64,000 nt of DNA from QYOJ01 sp964449285 (GCA_964449285.1 CAYUZX010000004.1:1-64000), one strand, 5' to 3'. Positions 50,817-59,677 are shown, counted from the first letter of the stretch. Numbers and translations are program-made. The notes: a model not told the origin generated them from the sequence alone.

Positions 50817-52274
50817 ATGTTTCGATTAAACACACTCCTGATGGGCAAGCTTCATCTGGTCATCAGTCTCTCATTGATTTTAACTTTCTCCTCTTTTTCT
50901 CAGACTGTCTGGACGCTTGAAGATTGCGTTGAGTATGCGCTCGATAATAACCTCGATATTCAGAAGCAGATTCAATCGGTAGAGTCGAACCGGGTTTCAT
51001 TGCTGCAGAGTGGCTTGAGCATGTTGCCTAACCTTAATTTCAACGCATCCAATATCTGGAACACTGGACAAACCATTGATCAGTACACGAATACCTTTGC
51101 CACCAACACCGTCAGGTCTAACAACTTCAGTCTATCAACCAATGTAACCATCTTTAACGGATTACAGAAGTTCAATACGTTGAAGCGAAACCAGATTGAA
51201 TTGATGGCTAGCCGGTACGATCTGGATGTCCTCAAAAACGATATCTCCCTTGCCGTTGCCGGATATTACCTGGATATTCTCTTCAACAAAGAGATTCTCG
51301 ATGTAGCCGAAGGCCAGTTGGCAATTACCGCCCAACAAGTTGAACGTGTAAGAAAGATGGTAGAAGCCGGAGCTGCTGCTCAGGGGGACCTGCTGAATAT
51401 TCAGGCACAGGCATCCACTGAAGAGCTCAATACAATAGAAGCCAGAAACCGTCTGAACATATCTTACCTCTCTCTGCAGCAGTTGATTGATCTTACCGTT
51501 TCCAGTGATTTTGATATCGAAAAGCCGGTCCTGAAAGCTGTAGCTGCCCCGGCCGATCTTGTAACTGCCGACGTCATTTACGGCCATGCCCTGAGTACCC
51601 GGCCTGAGATTAAAGGTGCAGAACTCCGGGTAGAGAGTGCCAATAAGGGGTTGTCCGTTGCCCGCGGAGGACAATCACCCAGCCTCACCTTTGGCGGCTC
51701 TTATGCCACAGGTTATTCAGGCGCTGCCAGGCAGGTAGACCCTTCCATCCTTCCGGTCATCAATGAATATCCCATCGGGATTACCCAGCTTACACGTGAT
51801 ACTGTCCTTGGTTATCAGTCTACCTATTCATATAAAACAAAGTCATTTTCCGATCAGTGGAACGATAATGATAATGTCTCTCTCGGATTCAATCTCTATA
51901 TTCCAATTTTCAATGGCTGGCAAGTACGGTCGTCGATCACACAAGCGAAAATCCAACGGAATATAGCCGAACTCGATCTGGAACAGAAAAAACGGAATTT
52001 GCAGAAGACAATTGAACAAGCCTATGCCGATGCGATAGCCGCACTCCAGAAATACACTTCGGCCAACCAGAAAGTGCAGGCCCAGGAGGAGTCGTTCAAG
52101 TACACGGAGCAAAAGTTCGACGTTGGTATGGTAACATCCTACGATTACAATAACAGTAAAAAAGATCTGACAAGCGCCCAGTCTGAATTATTGCAGGCGA
52201 AGTACGATTTTATATTTAAAACCACCATACTTGACTTCTACATGGGAAACCCCATACGTATCAGTCAGAATTAA
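50817..52274 (+). CDS. TolC-family outer membrane efflux channel (second system)
   Basis: The 485-residue protein has a signal peptide (about 1-30, ending SSFSQ), then TVWTLEDCVEYALDNNLDIQKQ, the standard OEP family start. Two helical hairpin repeats follow, and the late motif NIAELDLEQKKRNLQKTIEQAYADAIAAL. The 5' extension of the frame to 50484 overlaps the divergent lipoprotein gene and promoter, so I use the ATG at 50817. It lies 11 bases before a HlyD-type adaptor, but the usual MacB-type ABC genes are not next to it. Confidence 0.9.
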   Translation: MFRLNTLLMGKLHLVISLSLILTFSSFSQTVWTLEDCVEYALDNNLDIQKQIQSVESNRVSLLQSGLSMLPNLNFNASNIWNTGQTIDQYTNTFATNTVRSNNFSLSTNVTIFNGLQKFNTLKRNQIELMASRYDLDVLKNDISLAVAGYYLDILFNKEILDVAEGQLAITAQQVERVRKMVEAGAAAQGDLLNIQAQASTEELNTIEARNRLNISYLSLQQLIDLTVSSDFDIEKPVLKAVAAPADLVTADVIYGHALSTRPEIKGAELRVESANKGLSVARGGQSPSLTFGGSYATGYSGAARQVDPSILPVINEYPIGITQLTRDTVLGYQSTYSYKTKSFSDQWNDNDNVSLGFNLYIPIFNGWQVRSSITQAKIQRNIAELDLEQKKRNLQKTIEQAYADAIAALQKYTSANQKVQAQEESFKYTEQKFDVGMVTSYDYNNSKKDLTSAQSELLQAKYDFIFKTTILDFYMGNPIRISQN

Positions 52275-52285
52275 ACATCCATTCC

Positions 52286-53662
52286 ATGACTCTTAAAAAA
52301 TCAAAAAAGAAACTTCTGATCATCATTGCGGCAGTCATCGTTCTTGCCATTATCATTGTACTGGCTGTTATCAAAGGCGGTAAGAATGAGGGGATCAAAG
52401 TCTCTGTAGAAATGGTAGCCAAACGGACCATTGTCCAGACTGTCTCTTCCAACGGTAAAATCCAGCCTGAAAGAGATGTTAAAATATCACCTTACATCTC
52501 CGGTGAAGTGGTTGAACTCTATGTGAAAGAGGGCAACCAGGTTAAGAAGGGGGATCTGCTGGCCAAGATCGACCCGGAGATTTACATCTCACAGTACGAT
52601 CAGAGTGTGGCTTCCCTGAATACCCAGAAAGCCAATGAGTCTAATTCCAACGCACGTCAGGTACAGATGGAGGCACAATTCGAGAATGCCCGCCTGAACT
52701 TTGAACGCCAGAAAAAACTTTTTGAACAGAACGTGATTTCCAAGGCTGATTTTGATCAGGCCAAAGCCAATTTCGAAGTGGCTCAGGCACAAGTTACCTC
52801 AGCAAAACAAGATGTAAAGGCTTCGGAGTTCATGGTGAAGAGCTCGGAAGCAGCGTTGAAGCGCTCCAAAGAGGATCTCACAAGAACAGCAATTTTTGCC
52901 CCTAACGAAGGGACCGTTTCCAAGTTGAATGTATTGAAAGGGGAGCGTGTTACCGGGGCATCCCAGTTTTCCAGTGGTACAGAGATCATGCGGCTGGCTA
53001 ACCTCAATGAGATGGAAGCCCAGGTTGAAGTGAATGAAAATGATATCATCAGGGTTACCCTCAACGATACGGCTCTCATTGAAGTGGATGCTTACCTGAA
53101 CCGGAAATTCAAAGGGGTTGTAACTGAGATCGCCACGTCGGCCAATACTACCGGCGTAAGCGTTGATCAGGTAACCAATTTTAACGTCAAAATTCATCTA
53201 CTGAAGGAGTCGTATGAAGATCTGCTTGATCCTGATAAACCCTTTTATAGCCCCTTTCGTCCGGGAATGTCCTGTACGGTGGAGATCCAAACCGAGACTG
53301 CTTACAATGTGCTAACCGTGCCTATCCAGGCTGTAACAACACGTGTGTCGCAAGATACATTGGATAAGCTGAATGCTCAAAACAGAGAAACTGAGCAACG
53401 TGGTGACCGTGAAATTGAACGAGTCACTACTAAAAAGACCGAGGAGATCCAGGAGTGTGTATTCATATTTGAAGATGGGATTGCCAAAAAACAGGATGTC
53501 AAAACAGGCATCCAGGATAATACCTATATCCAGATCGAATCGGGTTTATCCGATAGCCTGGAGGTGATTACTTCACCCTATTCGGTAGTATCCAAAACCC
53601 TGAAAGATGGTGACAAAGTCAAGAAAGTTGACCGCAAAGATCTTTTTAGCGTAAGCAAATAA
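52286..53662 (+). CDS. HlyD-family periplasmic adaptor
   Basis: The 458-residue membrane-fusion protein has one N-terminal TM anchor (about 9-30). The first lipoyl half follows (GEVVELYVKEGNQVKKGDLLAKID), then a long coiled-coil hairpin (about 105-205) and the second lipoyl half (IFAPNEGTVSKLNVLKGERV). Beta-barrel domains come next, with an unusual charged insertion (about 365-395, rich in Arg/Glu/Lys). It resembles MacA-type adaptors, which normally work with MacB ABC permeases. None is in this operon. The stop overlaps the tsaB start (TAATG at 53662), so tsaB is translationally coupled to an efflux gene. Confidence 0.88.
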   Translation: MTLKKSKKKLLIIIAAVIVLAIIIVLAVIKGGKNEGIKVSVEMVAKRTIVQTVSSNGKIQPERDVKISPYISGEVVELYVKEGNQVKKGDLLAKIDPEIYISQYDQSVASLNTQKANESNSNARQVQMEAQFENARLNFERQKKLFEQNVISKADFDQAKANFEVAQAQVTSAKQDVKASEFMVKSSEAALKRSKEDLTRTAIFAPNEGTVSKLNVLKGERVTGASQFSSGTEIMRLANLNEMEAQVEVNENDIIRVTLNDTALIEVDAYLNRKFKGVVTEIATSANTTGVSVDQVTNFNVKIHLLKESYEDLLDPDKPFYSPFRPGMSCTVEIQTETAYNVLTVPIQAVTTRVSQDTLDKLNAQNRETEQRGDREIERVTTKKTEEIQECVFIFEDGIAKKQDVKTGIQDNTYIQIESGLSDSLEVITSPYSVVSKTLKDGDKVKKVDRKDLFSVSK

Positions 53663-54423
53663 TGTCGCTGATTCTGGCCCTTGAAACGGCTACACCTGTA
53701 TGTTCTGCTACCCTTGCACGTGATGGAGAGATCCTCTCCCTCCTCGAGTCGAATGCCCCCAACGCTCACTCTTCCGTGTTAACAGTCTTTATTGAAGAGC
53801 TCTTCCGTGAAGCCTCTTTGCGCTATGCTGACCTCGATGCTATATCGGTTAGTATGGGCCCAGGGTCCTATACCGGTCTTCGTATCGGGGTAGCGGCAGC
53901 GAAAGGTCTCTGCTTTGCGCTCGACAAACCTTTAATTGCTATTCCTACGCTGGAGGCGATGGCAGCAGGGATGATTTACGAATTAGGCATTACGAATTAC
54001 GAATTCAGTAACCTTCTTGAAAATCCGGTATCAGGTATCAGACATCAGGCATCGAAACCCGAAACTCTCTTCTGTCCCATGATCGATGCCCGCCGGATGG
54101 AAGTCTATTGTGCTGTGTATGATAAGAATCTAAAGGAGATACGTTCCACAGAAGCTCTGCTAGTTGAAAAACATTCGTTTGACGATCTGCTGGCAGCGCA
54201 CGCGATTCTGTTCGCCGGAACAGGAGCCGAAAAATGCCGGGAGCTCCTTTCGCACAAATCGAACGCTTTGTTTCTGGAGAACTTTCAAGCATCAGCAAGA
54301 TTCATGATCGCTCTTTCAGAAACACGATTTGTTAAAAACCAGCTTGAGAACCTGGCTTATTTTGAACCCTTTTATCTGAAGAATTTCATCGCCGGGAAGC
54401 CCAAAGTCAAAGGATTGAACTGA
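53662..54423 (+). CDS. tsaB: TsaB, tRNA t6A modification scaffold, with repeat-derived insertion
   Basis: This 253-residue TsaB (YeaZ) belongs to the ASKHA fold. It partners TsaD and TsaE to make N6-threonylcarbamoyl-adenosine at position 37 of ANN-decoding tRNAs. Typical blocks are LILALETATPVCSATLA, SMGPGSYTGLRIGVAAAKGL and IDARRMEVYCAVYD. Between the first and last, residues about 105-134 are an unusual stretch (YELGITNYEF...NPVSGIRHQASKP) encoded by ATTACGA and ATCAGGT heptamer repeats. The usual distance from IPTLEAMA to the DARR strand is much shorter, so I infer an in-frame insertion of repeat DNA at a surface loop. The conserved domain is otherwise intact. Confidence 0.9.
   Translation: MSLILALETATPVCSATLARDGEILSLLESNAPNAHSSVLTVFIEELFREASLRYADLDAISVSMGPGSYTGLRIGVAAAKGLCFALDKPLIAIPTLEAMAAGMIYELGITNYEFSNLLENPVSGIRHQASKPETLFCPMIDARRMEVYCAVYDKNLKEIRSTEALLVEKHSFDDLLAAHAILFAGTGAEKCRELLSHKSNALFLENFQASARFMIALSETRFVKNQLENLAYFEPFYLKNFIAGKPKVKGLN
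53974..54063 (+). repeat. Heptamer repeat insertion inside tsaB
   Basis: ATTACGAATTA-type units at 53975-54006 are followed by ATCCGGTATCAGGTATCAGACATCAGGCATC at about 54023-54054. Both families occur elsewhere in the window, the second also inside ispG. The insert keeps the reading frame. Confidence 0.8.
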
Positions 54424-54437
54424 AGCACAAAGCACAG

Positions 54438-54486
54438 GGCACTTTTTCACTACCTCACTACTTCACTGCCTCGCCATTTCACCATT
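54438..54486. repeat. CACTACCT/CACCATTT octamer repeat after tsaB
   Basis: Units of 8 bp (CACTACCT, CACTACTT, CACTGCCT, CGCCATTT, CACCATTT, CAC) fill the spacer between tsaB and the convergent T9SS gene. The reverse complement of the CACCATTT unit occurs at 15112. Confidence 0.8.
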
Positions 54487-54502
54487 TCACAAAATCTCCA
54501 TT

Positions 54503-55963
54503 TCAGCGAAGAAGCACACATCGTTTTGTAAACGTTACTTCATCTGTTTTTAGCCTGTAGAGATAGATCCCACCTGGCAGGTATTGCCCTGTATCATCTG
54601 TTCCGTTCCAGAGTATGTTGAATTCTCCGGCCTGGTGAGGTGAATCCACCAGTGTTTTCACCTTCATCCCCTTCACATTGAAAACGTCCATCTGAACCGT
54701 TGTTGGCTTAGCGATGGAATACTCAAATGTAGTGGATGTGTTGAAGGGATTGGGGTAGTTCATCCTGAGTGTACTCTTTCTGGTCGAAGCCAGATCCCCG
54801 ATCCCCATGTAGAGTCCTTCATTTACGGCAATTGTCACATGCTGTGTATCTATTTCGCTGACCAGCATCAGGTCATCATACAGAAACTCTATCCTAGCGT
54901 CAATGGGTAGCGGAATCACCACATTCAGGTCAACCGATTCACCAGGAGCAAGGGTGTGCGGGAATGTTGTAAATGGCCATGGAACCACCAGCCAGGTAAA
55001 AGGAGCCGTTACGGATGACTCTTGTTGAACAAATAGGAGGTCCAGATCCACTGATGTGGTATTGGAGATGGTGACGATCTGCCCTTCGAGGCACTGCTGC
55101 TCATTTTCATAAAAAAGGGTGTCGGCAGTGAGGGCGAGATCCGGTGTTATGTAGGAAGTATCACCTGCATGGCATCCGATACCGGTAATTATCTCTTCGG
55201 AGGTATTGTCGAGAACAAAGGCTAACAATTCACAGTTCTCCATGATGTAATCGGTGGCGGAATAGTCGTAGGTAAAGGTTCTTCTGTAAAAGGTTCCGGC
55301 CATTGCATCGGCGACAATCGGATCGCCCCACTGTCCGACAAAAGCTTCACGAAAAGTATGCTTATGTGTATATGGGTACGAGCCACCCGATTGATGTGAG
55401 ATAAGGTTATTTTCGGCCAGAGTAACCATCAAATTGTGTTCGCCCGGGAAATCTTCCGTATAATAAATATCTACCACGACGGTGAGAATACTATTTCCGG
55501 GATCATAACTGGTAGCCATTCCTACATTCATCGGTGAAGGTTCGGCCATTATGGTGTTGGCATAAGAGGGCCATACGGAACGGCTCATGAGCCGCTCTGG
55601 GGGTGACCATAGCCGGCGCTGAACAAAGGAACTTGGCATGAATCTGGTGGTGCCGCAATAAGGCGTCATGTAGAGGTTGTCAGCATAGTGGCGACGAAAA
55701 TCCGGATCTCCCGTGGTGGGCGTTGTATAATTCGAGTTGAACGGATGATAGGCGACACAGAATGCCCGGTCAGGATGGTTAGCGAGGATCTGCGCCATCA
55801 CCAGGTGGCCGGCAGGACAGTTCGGGCAATTAACGCCAGTGAATTCTTCCAGAATAGCATTTTTATCCAGGGGTTCAATGGGAACAAAGTGCTGTGCCAT
55901 TATCAGACATGGGATAAGGACCGCAACAAATCCCAGGCTTACAGATTGTAAAAAAGTTTTCAT
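54503..55963 (-). CDS. Secreted Omp28-related protein with CxxC motif and type IX sorting domain
   Basis: The 486-residue protein has a signal peptide (about 1-23, ending LIMAQ). It then has an Omp28-like domain beginning NAILEEFTGVNCPNCPAGH, where CPNC resembles a thioredoxin-type redox centre. A beta-sandwich middle part follows. The C-terminal 80 residues match a Por secretion system (T9SS) type A sorting domain: MNYPNPFN, then IAKPTTVQMDVFNVKGMKV and GGIYLYRLKTD. The protein is expected to cross the outer membrane by T9SS and be anchored or released at the surface. Whether the CPNC pair is catalytic is unknown. Confidence 0.88.
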   Translation of the reverse strand: MKTFLQSVSLGFVAVLIPCLIMAQHFVPIEPLDKNAILEEFTGVNCPNCPAGHLVMAQILANHPDRAFCVAYHPFNSNYTTPTTGDPDFRRHYADNLYMTPYCGTTRFMPSSFVQRRLWSPPERLMSRSVWPSYANTIMAEPSPMNVGMATSYDPGNSILTVVVDIYYTEDFPGEHNLMVTLAENNLISHQSGGSYPYTHKHTFREAFVGQWGDPIVADAMAGTFYRRTFTYDYSATDYIMENCELLAFVLDNTSEEIITGIGCHAGDTSYITPDLALTADTLFYENEQQCLEGQIVTISNTTSVDLDLLFVQQESSVTAPFTWLVVPWPFTTFPHTLAPGESVDLNVVIPLPIDARIEFLYDDLMLVSEIDTQHVTIAVNEGLYMGIGDLASTRKSTLRMNYPNPFNTSTTFEYSIAKPTTVQMDVFNVKGMKVKTLVDSPHQAGEFNILWNGTDDTGQYLPGGIYLYRLKTDEVTFTKRCVLLR

Positions 55964-56101
55964 TTCGGTAAGATTTTGTTTCTGATTTGATTTGAAAAAG
56001 TAAAAATACTCATTCTTTTCTTATAATGCATCTGTTTTCAATATACATGCTTTTTTCTTGATGAATTCACTACTTTTACCATCTACTTTAACCCTCTGGT
56101 A

Positions 56102-57283
56102 ATGGCAGAAACAATTCAATTTACGGCTCCTGATCACTACTTGGTAGATGATCTGCTTGCCGATGAACACAAGATTGTCCGCAATGCTGTTCGTGCCTGG
56201 GTGAACCGGTATGTGAAACCAATTATTGAAGAGAATTTTGAGAAAGCCCAGTTTCCAATACAGCTGGTGAAAGAGATGGGACGGATAGGCGCCTTCGGTC
56301 CATTTATTCCGGAAGAGTATGGTGGGCCGGGTCTCGACTACATTTCATACGGATTGATCATGCAGGAGCTTGAGCGGGGCGACTCTGGTGTACGTTCCAT
56401 GGCTTCGGTGCAATCCTCCCTGGTCATGTTCCCTATCTATTCTTATGGAACTGAAGAGCAGAAAAAAAAGTACCTGCCTCGCCTGGCTACTGGCGAACTC
56501 ATCGGTTGTTTCGGTCTCACGGAGCCCAATCACGGCTCCGATCCAGGTGGCATGAAGACCCACGTACAGGATAAGGGTGACCATTACCTCCTGAATGGCT
56601 CTAAGATGTGGATTACCAACTCCAGCATTGCCGATGTGGCAGTCGTTTGGGCCAAAGATGAAGAGGGTGTGATCCGGGGATTCATCGTAAAGAAGGGATG
56701 GGAAGGTTTTACCGCCCTGGAAACACACGGAAAATGGTCGTTACGGGCATCCGTAACCGGAGAACTTGTATTCGACAATGTGAAGGTTCCGAAAGATCAT
56801 ATCCTGCCAAACGTAAAAGGGTTGAAAGGGCCTCTCAGCTGCCTCAATTCAGCCCGGTTCGGGATTGCCTGGGGAGCTATCGGAGCCGCCATGGATTGTT
56901 ATGATGCCGCGTTGCGGTATTCTCTCGAACGGATTCAGTTCGACAGGCCCATTGCTGGATTTCAGCTTCAGCAGAAAAAACTGGCAGAAGCCCTCACCGA
57001 AATCACCAAGGCGCAATTGCTTGCATGGCGGATGGGAACGCTGCGAAATGAAGGCCGGGTTACAGCTGCCCAGATCTCTATGGCCAAGAGGAACAATGTT
57101 GCCATGGCGCTCAACATTGCCAGGGAAACACGCCAGATCCTGGGAGCGATGGGGATCACCAACGACTTCCCGATGATGCGTCATATGATGAATCTCGAAT
57201 CTGTGATCACCTACGAAGGGACACATGATATCCATCTGCTGATTACGGGAGCGGAGATTACAGGACTACAGGCTTATAAGTAG
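56102..57283 (+). CDS. gcdH: Glutaryl-CoA-dehydrogenase-like acyl-CoA dehydrogenase
   Basis: The 393-residue flavoprotein is very close to glutaryl-CoA dehydrogenase throughout. The catalytic base is E372 in TYEGTHDIH. The glutarate-recognition pair E91 and R98 in LERGDSGVRS matches the Glu/Arg spacing (87 and 94) of the human enzyme, and SVQSSLVM and GCFGLTEPNHGSDP are shared. It oxidises, and probably decarboxylates, glutaryl-CoA to crotonyl-CoA, passing electrons to ETF, in lysine, tryptophan or aromatic breakdown. Non-decarboxylating versions exist in some anaerobes and cannot be excluded. No etf or CoA-transferase gene lies next to it. Confidence 0.88.
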   Translation: MAETIQFTAPDHYLVDDLLADEHKIVRNAVRAWVNRYVKPIIEENFEKAQFPIQLVKEMGRIGAFGPFIPEEYGGPGLDYISYGLIMQELERGDSGVRSMASVQSSLVMFPIYSYGTEEQKKKYLPRLATGELIGCFGLTEPNHGSDPGGMKTHVQDKGDHYLLNGSKMWITNSSIADVAVVWAKDEEGVIRGFIVKKGWEGFTALETHGKWSLRASVTGELVFDNVKVPKDHILPNVKGLKGPLSCLNSARFGIAWGAIGAAMDCYDAALRYSLERIQFDRPIAGFQLQQKKLAEALTEITKAQLLAWRMGTLRNEGRVTAAQISMAKRNNVAMALNIARETRQILGAMGITNDFPMMRHMMNLESVITYEGTHDIHLLITGAEITGLQAYK

Positions 57284-57316
57284 GGAGGTAGCGAAATAAA
57301 ATCCAAAGCAATATAT

Positions 57317-57324
57317 TATCTTTG
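57317..57324 (+). promoter_or_regulatory. Predicted -7 box of ispG
   Basis: TATCTTTG fits TAnnTTTG exactly, 21 bases before the ispG ATG. There is no clear -33 element. Confidence 0.45.
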
Positions 57325-57344
57325 TCCTGAACGAGATAAATCCG

Positions 57345-58700
57345 ATGTCCGAAAATCCTTTCAAACGATTTCCTACGCGTGTGATCCAAATAGGCGACCT
57401 GCCAATGGGTGGTTCTTATCCTATCCGCGTTCAGTCGATGACCAATACCGACACCCAGAACACGGAGGGAACGGTGGCCCAGGCGATCCGTATGATCGAA
57501 GCAGGTTGTGAATATGTCCGAATCGCTGTGCCCGGGATGAAAGATGTAGAGAACCTCCGGGAGATCAAGAAGCGAATCCGTGCAGCCGGATTTACCACTC
57601 CACTGATTGCCGATGTTCATCTCAACCCTAAGATCGCGGAATTTGCTGCTACCATCGTGGAAAAGGTGAGGATCAACCCGGGGAACTATCTGCCAGGGTC
57701 GAGGGTAGAGGGTAGAGGGTCGAAAGACGAAGGTCGAAAGACGAAGGACGAGGGACGAGGGACGAGGGACGAGGGACAGGGTTCAAGGGTCAAGGGTCAA
57801 GGGTCAAAGATCCAGGAGCCAGAACCGATGCGAAGCGGAGTTCGGCGAAGCCAATCCAGCTCTCCAATCATCATAAATCCGGTATCCGGTATCCGGCATC
57901 CGGTATCAGATCAGCAGTATTTCGATGAACTATCGTTCCGTCTGGCACCTCTGTTAAAGATTTGCCGGGATCATGGAACGGCTGTCCGTATCGGGGTGAA
58001 CCACGGATCGCTTTCTGATCGGATCATGGAACAATATGGAGATACGCCGAAAGGGATGGTTGAATCGGCGCTGGAGTTTGCCCGGATCTGTGAAGTTCAC
58101 AACTTCCGAAACCTTGTATTATCGCTTAAAGCCTCCAACACCCGTGCGATGATTCAGGCAAACCGGCTGCTGGTTAAGCGGATGAAAGCAGAGGGAATGG
58201 ATTATCCCTTACACCTTGGTGTTACCGAAGCCGGAGCCGGAGAGGATGGCCGGTTGAAGTCGGCCGTGGGGATCGGTAGCCTGCTGGCCGACGGGATTGG
58301 CGATACGATCAGGGTATCAATCACCGAAGATCCGGAACAAGAGATCCCGGTAGCTTACGGTATCCTCCAGGCAACAGGCGTTCGTATCACCCGTACCGAA
58401 TACATCTCCTGCCCAACCTGTGCCCGTACACTTTTCGATATGCAGGTGTCAGTACAAAAAATCAAAGAGCTGACCCGTCACCTCTCCGGATTGAAAATCG
58501 CCGTGATGGGATGCATCGTGAACGGTCCGGGCGAAATGGCCGATGCCCACTACGGATATGTTGGAGCCGGCAAAGGGAAAGTGAACCTCTACAAAGGCCA
58601 GAATCTGGTGAAAAAGAATATCGATGAATCGGTGGCGGTAGAAGAGCTGATTGAGTTGATTAAAGAGGGCGGAGACTGGAAAGACAATGAGCAAGAATGA
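57345..58700 (+). CDS. ispG: IspG (GcpE), HMBPP synthase, with repeat-derived insertion
   Basis: This 451-residue 4-hydroxy-3-methylbut-2-enyl diphosphate synthase of the MEP isoprenoid pathway converts MEcPP to HMBPP using a [4Fe-4S] cluster. Cluster ligands lie in SCPTCARTLFD (two Cys), MGCIVNGPGE (Cys and Glu). The TIM-barrel part starts VQSMTNTDTQNT and contains VRINPGNY. Residues about 116-190 are low-complexity (SRVEGRGSKDEGRKTKDEGR and NPVSGIRHPVSD), encoded by several heptamer repeat families, and have no counterpart in E. coli IspG (372 residues). Unlike many Bacteroidetes and plant IspG, there is no large insertion domain between EDPEQEIPV and the cluster domain, although the barrel sequence is of that type. 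Confidence 0.93.
   Translation: MSENPFKRFPTRVIQIGDLPMGGSYPIRVQSMTNTDTQNTEGTVAQAIRMIEAGCEYVRIAVPGMKDVENLREIKKRIRAAGFTTPLIADVHLNPKIAEFAATIVEKVRINPGNYLPGSRVEGRGSKDEGRKTKDEGRGTRDEGQGSRVKGQGSKIQEPEPMRSGVRRSQSSSPIIINPVSGIRHPVSDQQYFDELSFRLAPLLKICRDHGTAVRIGVNHGSLSDRIMEQYGDTPKGMVESALEFARICEVHNFRNLVLSLKASNTRAMIQANRLLVKRMKAEGMDYPLHLGVTEAGAGEDGRLKSAVGIGSLLADGIGDTIRVSITEDPEQEIPVAYGILQATGVRITRTEYISCPTCARTLFDMQVSVQKIKELTRHLSGLKIAVMGCIVNGPGEMADAHYGYVGAGKGKVNLYKGQNLVKKNIDESVAVEELIELIKEGGDWKDNEQE
57690..57914 (+). repeat. Composite heptamer repeat block inside ispG
   Basis: The block contains GGTAGAG units, GAAAGACGAAGG units, ACGAGGG (four in a row, about 57747-57777), GGGTCAA (four, about 57780-57810) and ATCCGGT (four, about 57881-57910). 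All unit types are 7 bp. The 225-base block is a multiple of three and keeps the frame open. Confidence 0.9.
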
Positions 58701-58703
58701 GCA

Positions 58704-59657
58704 TTAAAACTCACCAACCACCACCCTCAACGCCTTAGGCAGAATTTCAAAGGTAAAAGGGGTATGTCCTAGCGATTCTCCGTCAGTTTCGAGGTAGATT
58801 TTGCTGGTGGATCGAATGCGGATGGCTTTCCCCTGGAAAGTTTTGACGATCGGGAGATCGACCAAGGTGCCATCATACAACTTATTGGTGTAGCGGATGA
58901 CCATCCATTTGGGCGCTTTTTTGATGAGGGTGACATCCATCAGGCCATCGTCGGGAATGGCAAAAGGCAGTTGCTTCATACCTCCTCCATTATATTTGCA
59001 GATGCCAACATTCATCGAGAAGATTTCTCCTTTGAATAAGGATTCTCCATCCACTTCGATCACGGCATCCAGAAATTTGTACTGAAACAGGCTAGCGAAT
59101 ATAAACCAGAAGTAAGTGAGCGGACCTCCATGCCCTTTCTCCTTGAAGAGATTGGTCTTTTTGGCAACCAGGGCATCATACCCCATGCCGGCAACATTCA
59201 TGAAATAGCGTTCCAGGGATTCGTTCTTATGATAGTAGATTACCTTACCTATATCCTGAACAAACGTTCGCCTCTCTTTGAGTAGCTGAACTGCCCCTGC
59301 GAAATCAAACGGCACGTTGAACATCCTGCACCAGTCGTTGCCTGTACCTACTGGAATCATCCCTATGGTAATCTCTGAAACCGGGCAGGCCTGTTGGAGG
59401 AAGATGCCGTTGAGCACTTCGTTCAGGGTTCCGTCACCACCCACAACCGCGATAGAACGGTATCCCTCTTCTATCGCTTCCCGGGTTAAATGAATTGCGT
59501 GATCCCTGTGCTTTGTGAGTTCAAATGCGTAATCAATCGCTTCACGCTTAATAATATCAAGGATCTTCGGCCACTCTTTGGCTCCTTTTTTAACACCCGC
59601 GTTGGGATTTACAATGACCATCCAGCGGTTGGCAGGAATTTGGAGAGACTCTTCCAT
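58704..59657 (-). CDS. Diacylglycerol/lipid kinase family protein (YegS/BmrU type)
   Basis: The 317-residue protein has the DAGK catalytic signature AVVGGDGTLNEVLNG and the N-terminal VIVNPNAGVKKG nucleotide-binding loop. MIPVGTGNDWCRMF and GMGYDALVA follow. The C-terminal beta-sandwich ends with YLETDGESLGHTPFTFEILPKALRV. It phosphorylates a lipid such as diacylglycerol, a sphingoid base or phosphatidylglycerol using ATP. The substrate is uncertain. In Bacteroidetes it could serve sphingolipid or undecaprenol metabolism. It is convergent with ispG, 3 bases apart. Confidence 0.9.
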   Translation of the reverse strand: MEESLQIPANRWMVIVNPNAGVKKGAKEWPKILDIIKREAIDYAFELTKHRDHAIHLTREAIEEGYRSIAVVGGDGTLNEVLNGIFLQQACPVSEITIGMIPVGTGNDWCRMFNVPFDFAGAVQLLKERRTFVQDIGKVIYYHKNESLERYFMNVAGMGYDALVAKKTNLFKEKGHGGPLTYFWFIFASLFQYKFLDAVIEVDGESLFKGEIFSMNVGICKYNGGGMKQLPFAIPDDGLMDVTLIKKAPKWMVIRYTNKLYDGTLVDLPIVKTFQGKAIRIRSTSKIYLETDGESLGHTPFTFEILPKALRVVVGEF

Positions 59658-59669
59658 AAACCAAAATTG

Positions 59670-59677
59670 TAAATTTG
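59670..59677 (+). promoter_or_regulatory. Candidate -7 box before the small outer-membrane-type protein
   Basis: TAAATTTG fits the consensus but lies 85 bases before the ATG. A closer near-match TATCTTTA occurs at 59738-59745. Either or both could act. Confidence 0.3.

Noticed and set aside
57690..57914. IspG as a pseudogene because of the low-complexity block
   Set aside because: The block is a multiple of three, the frame is open throughout, and all cluster ligands and barrel motifs are preserved.
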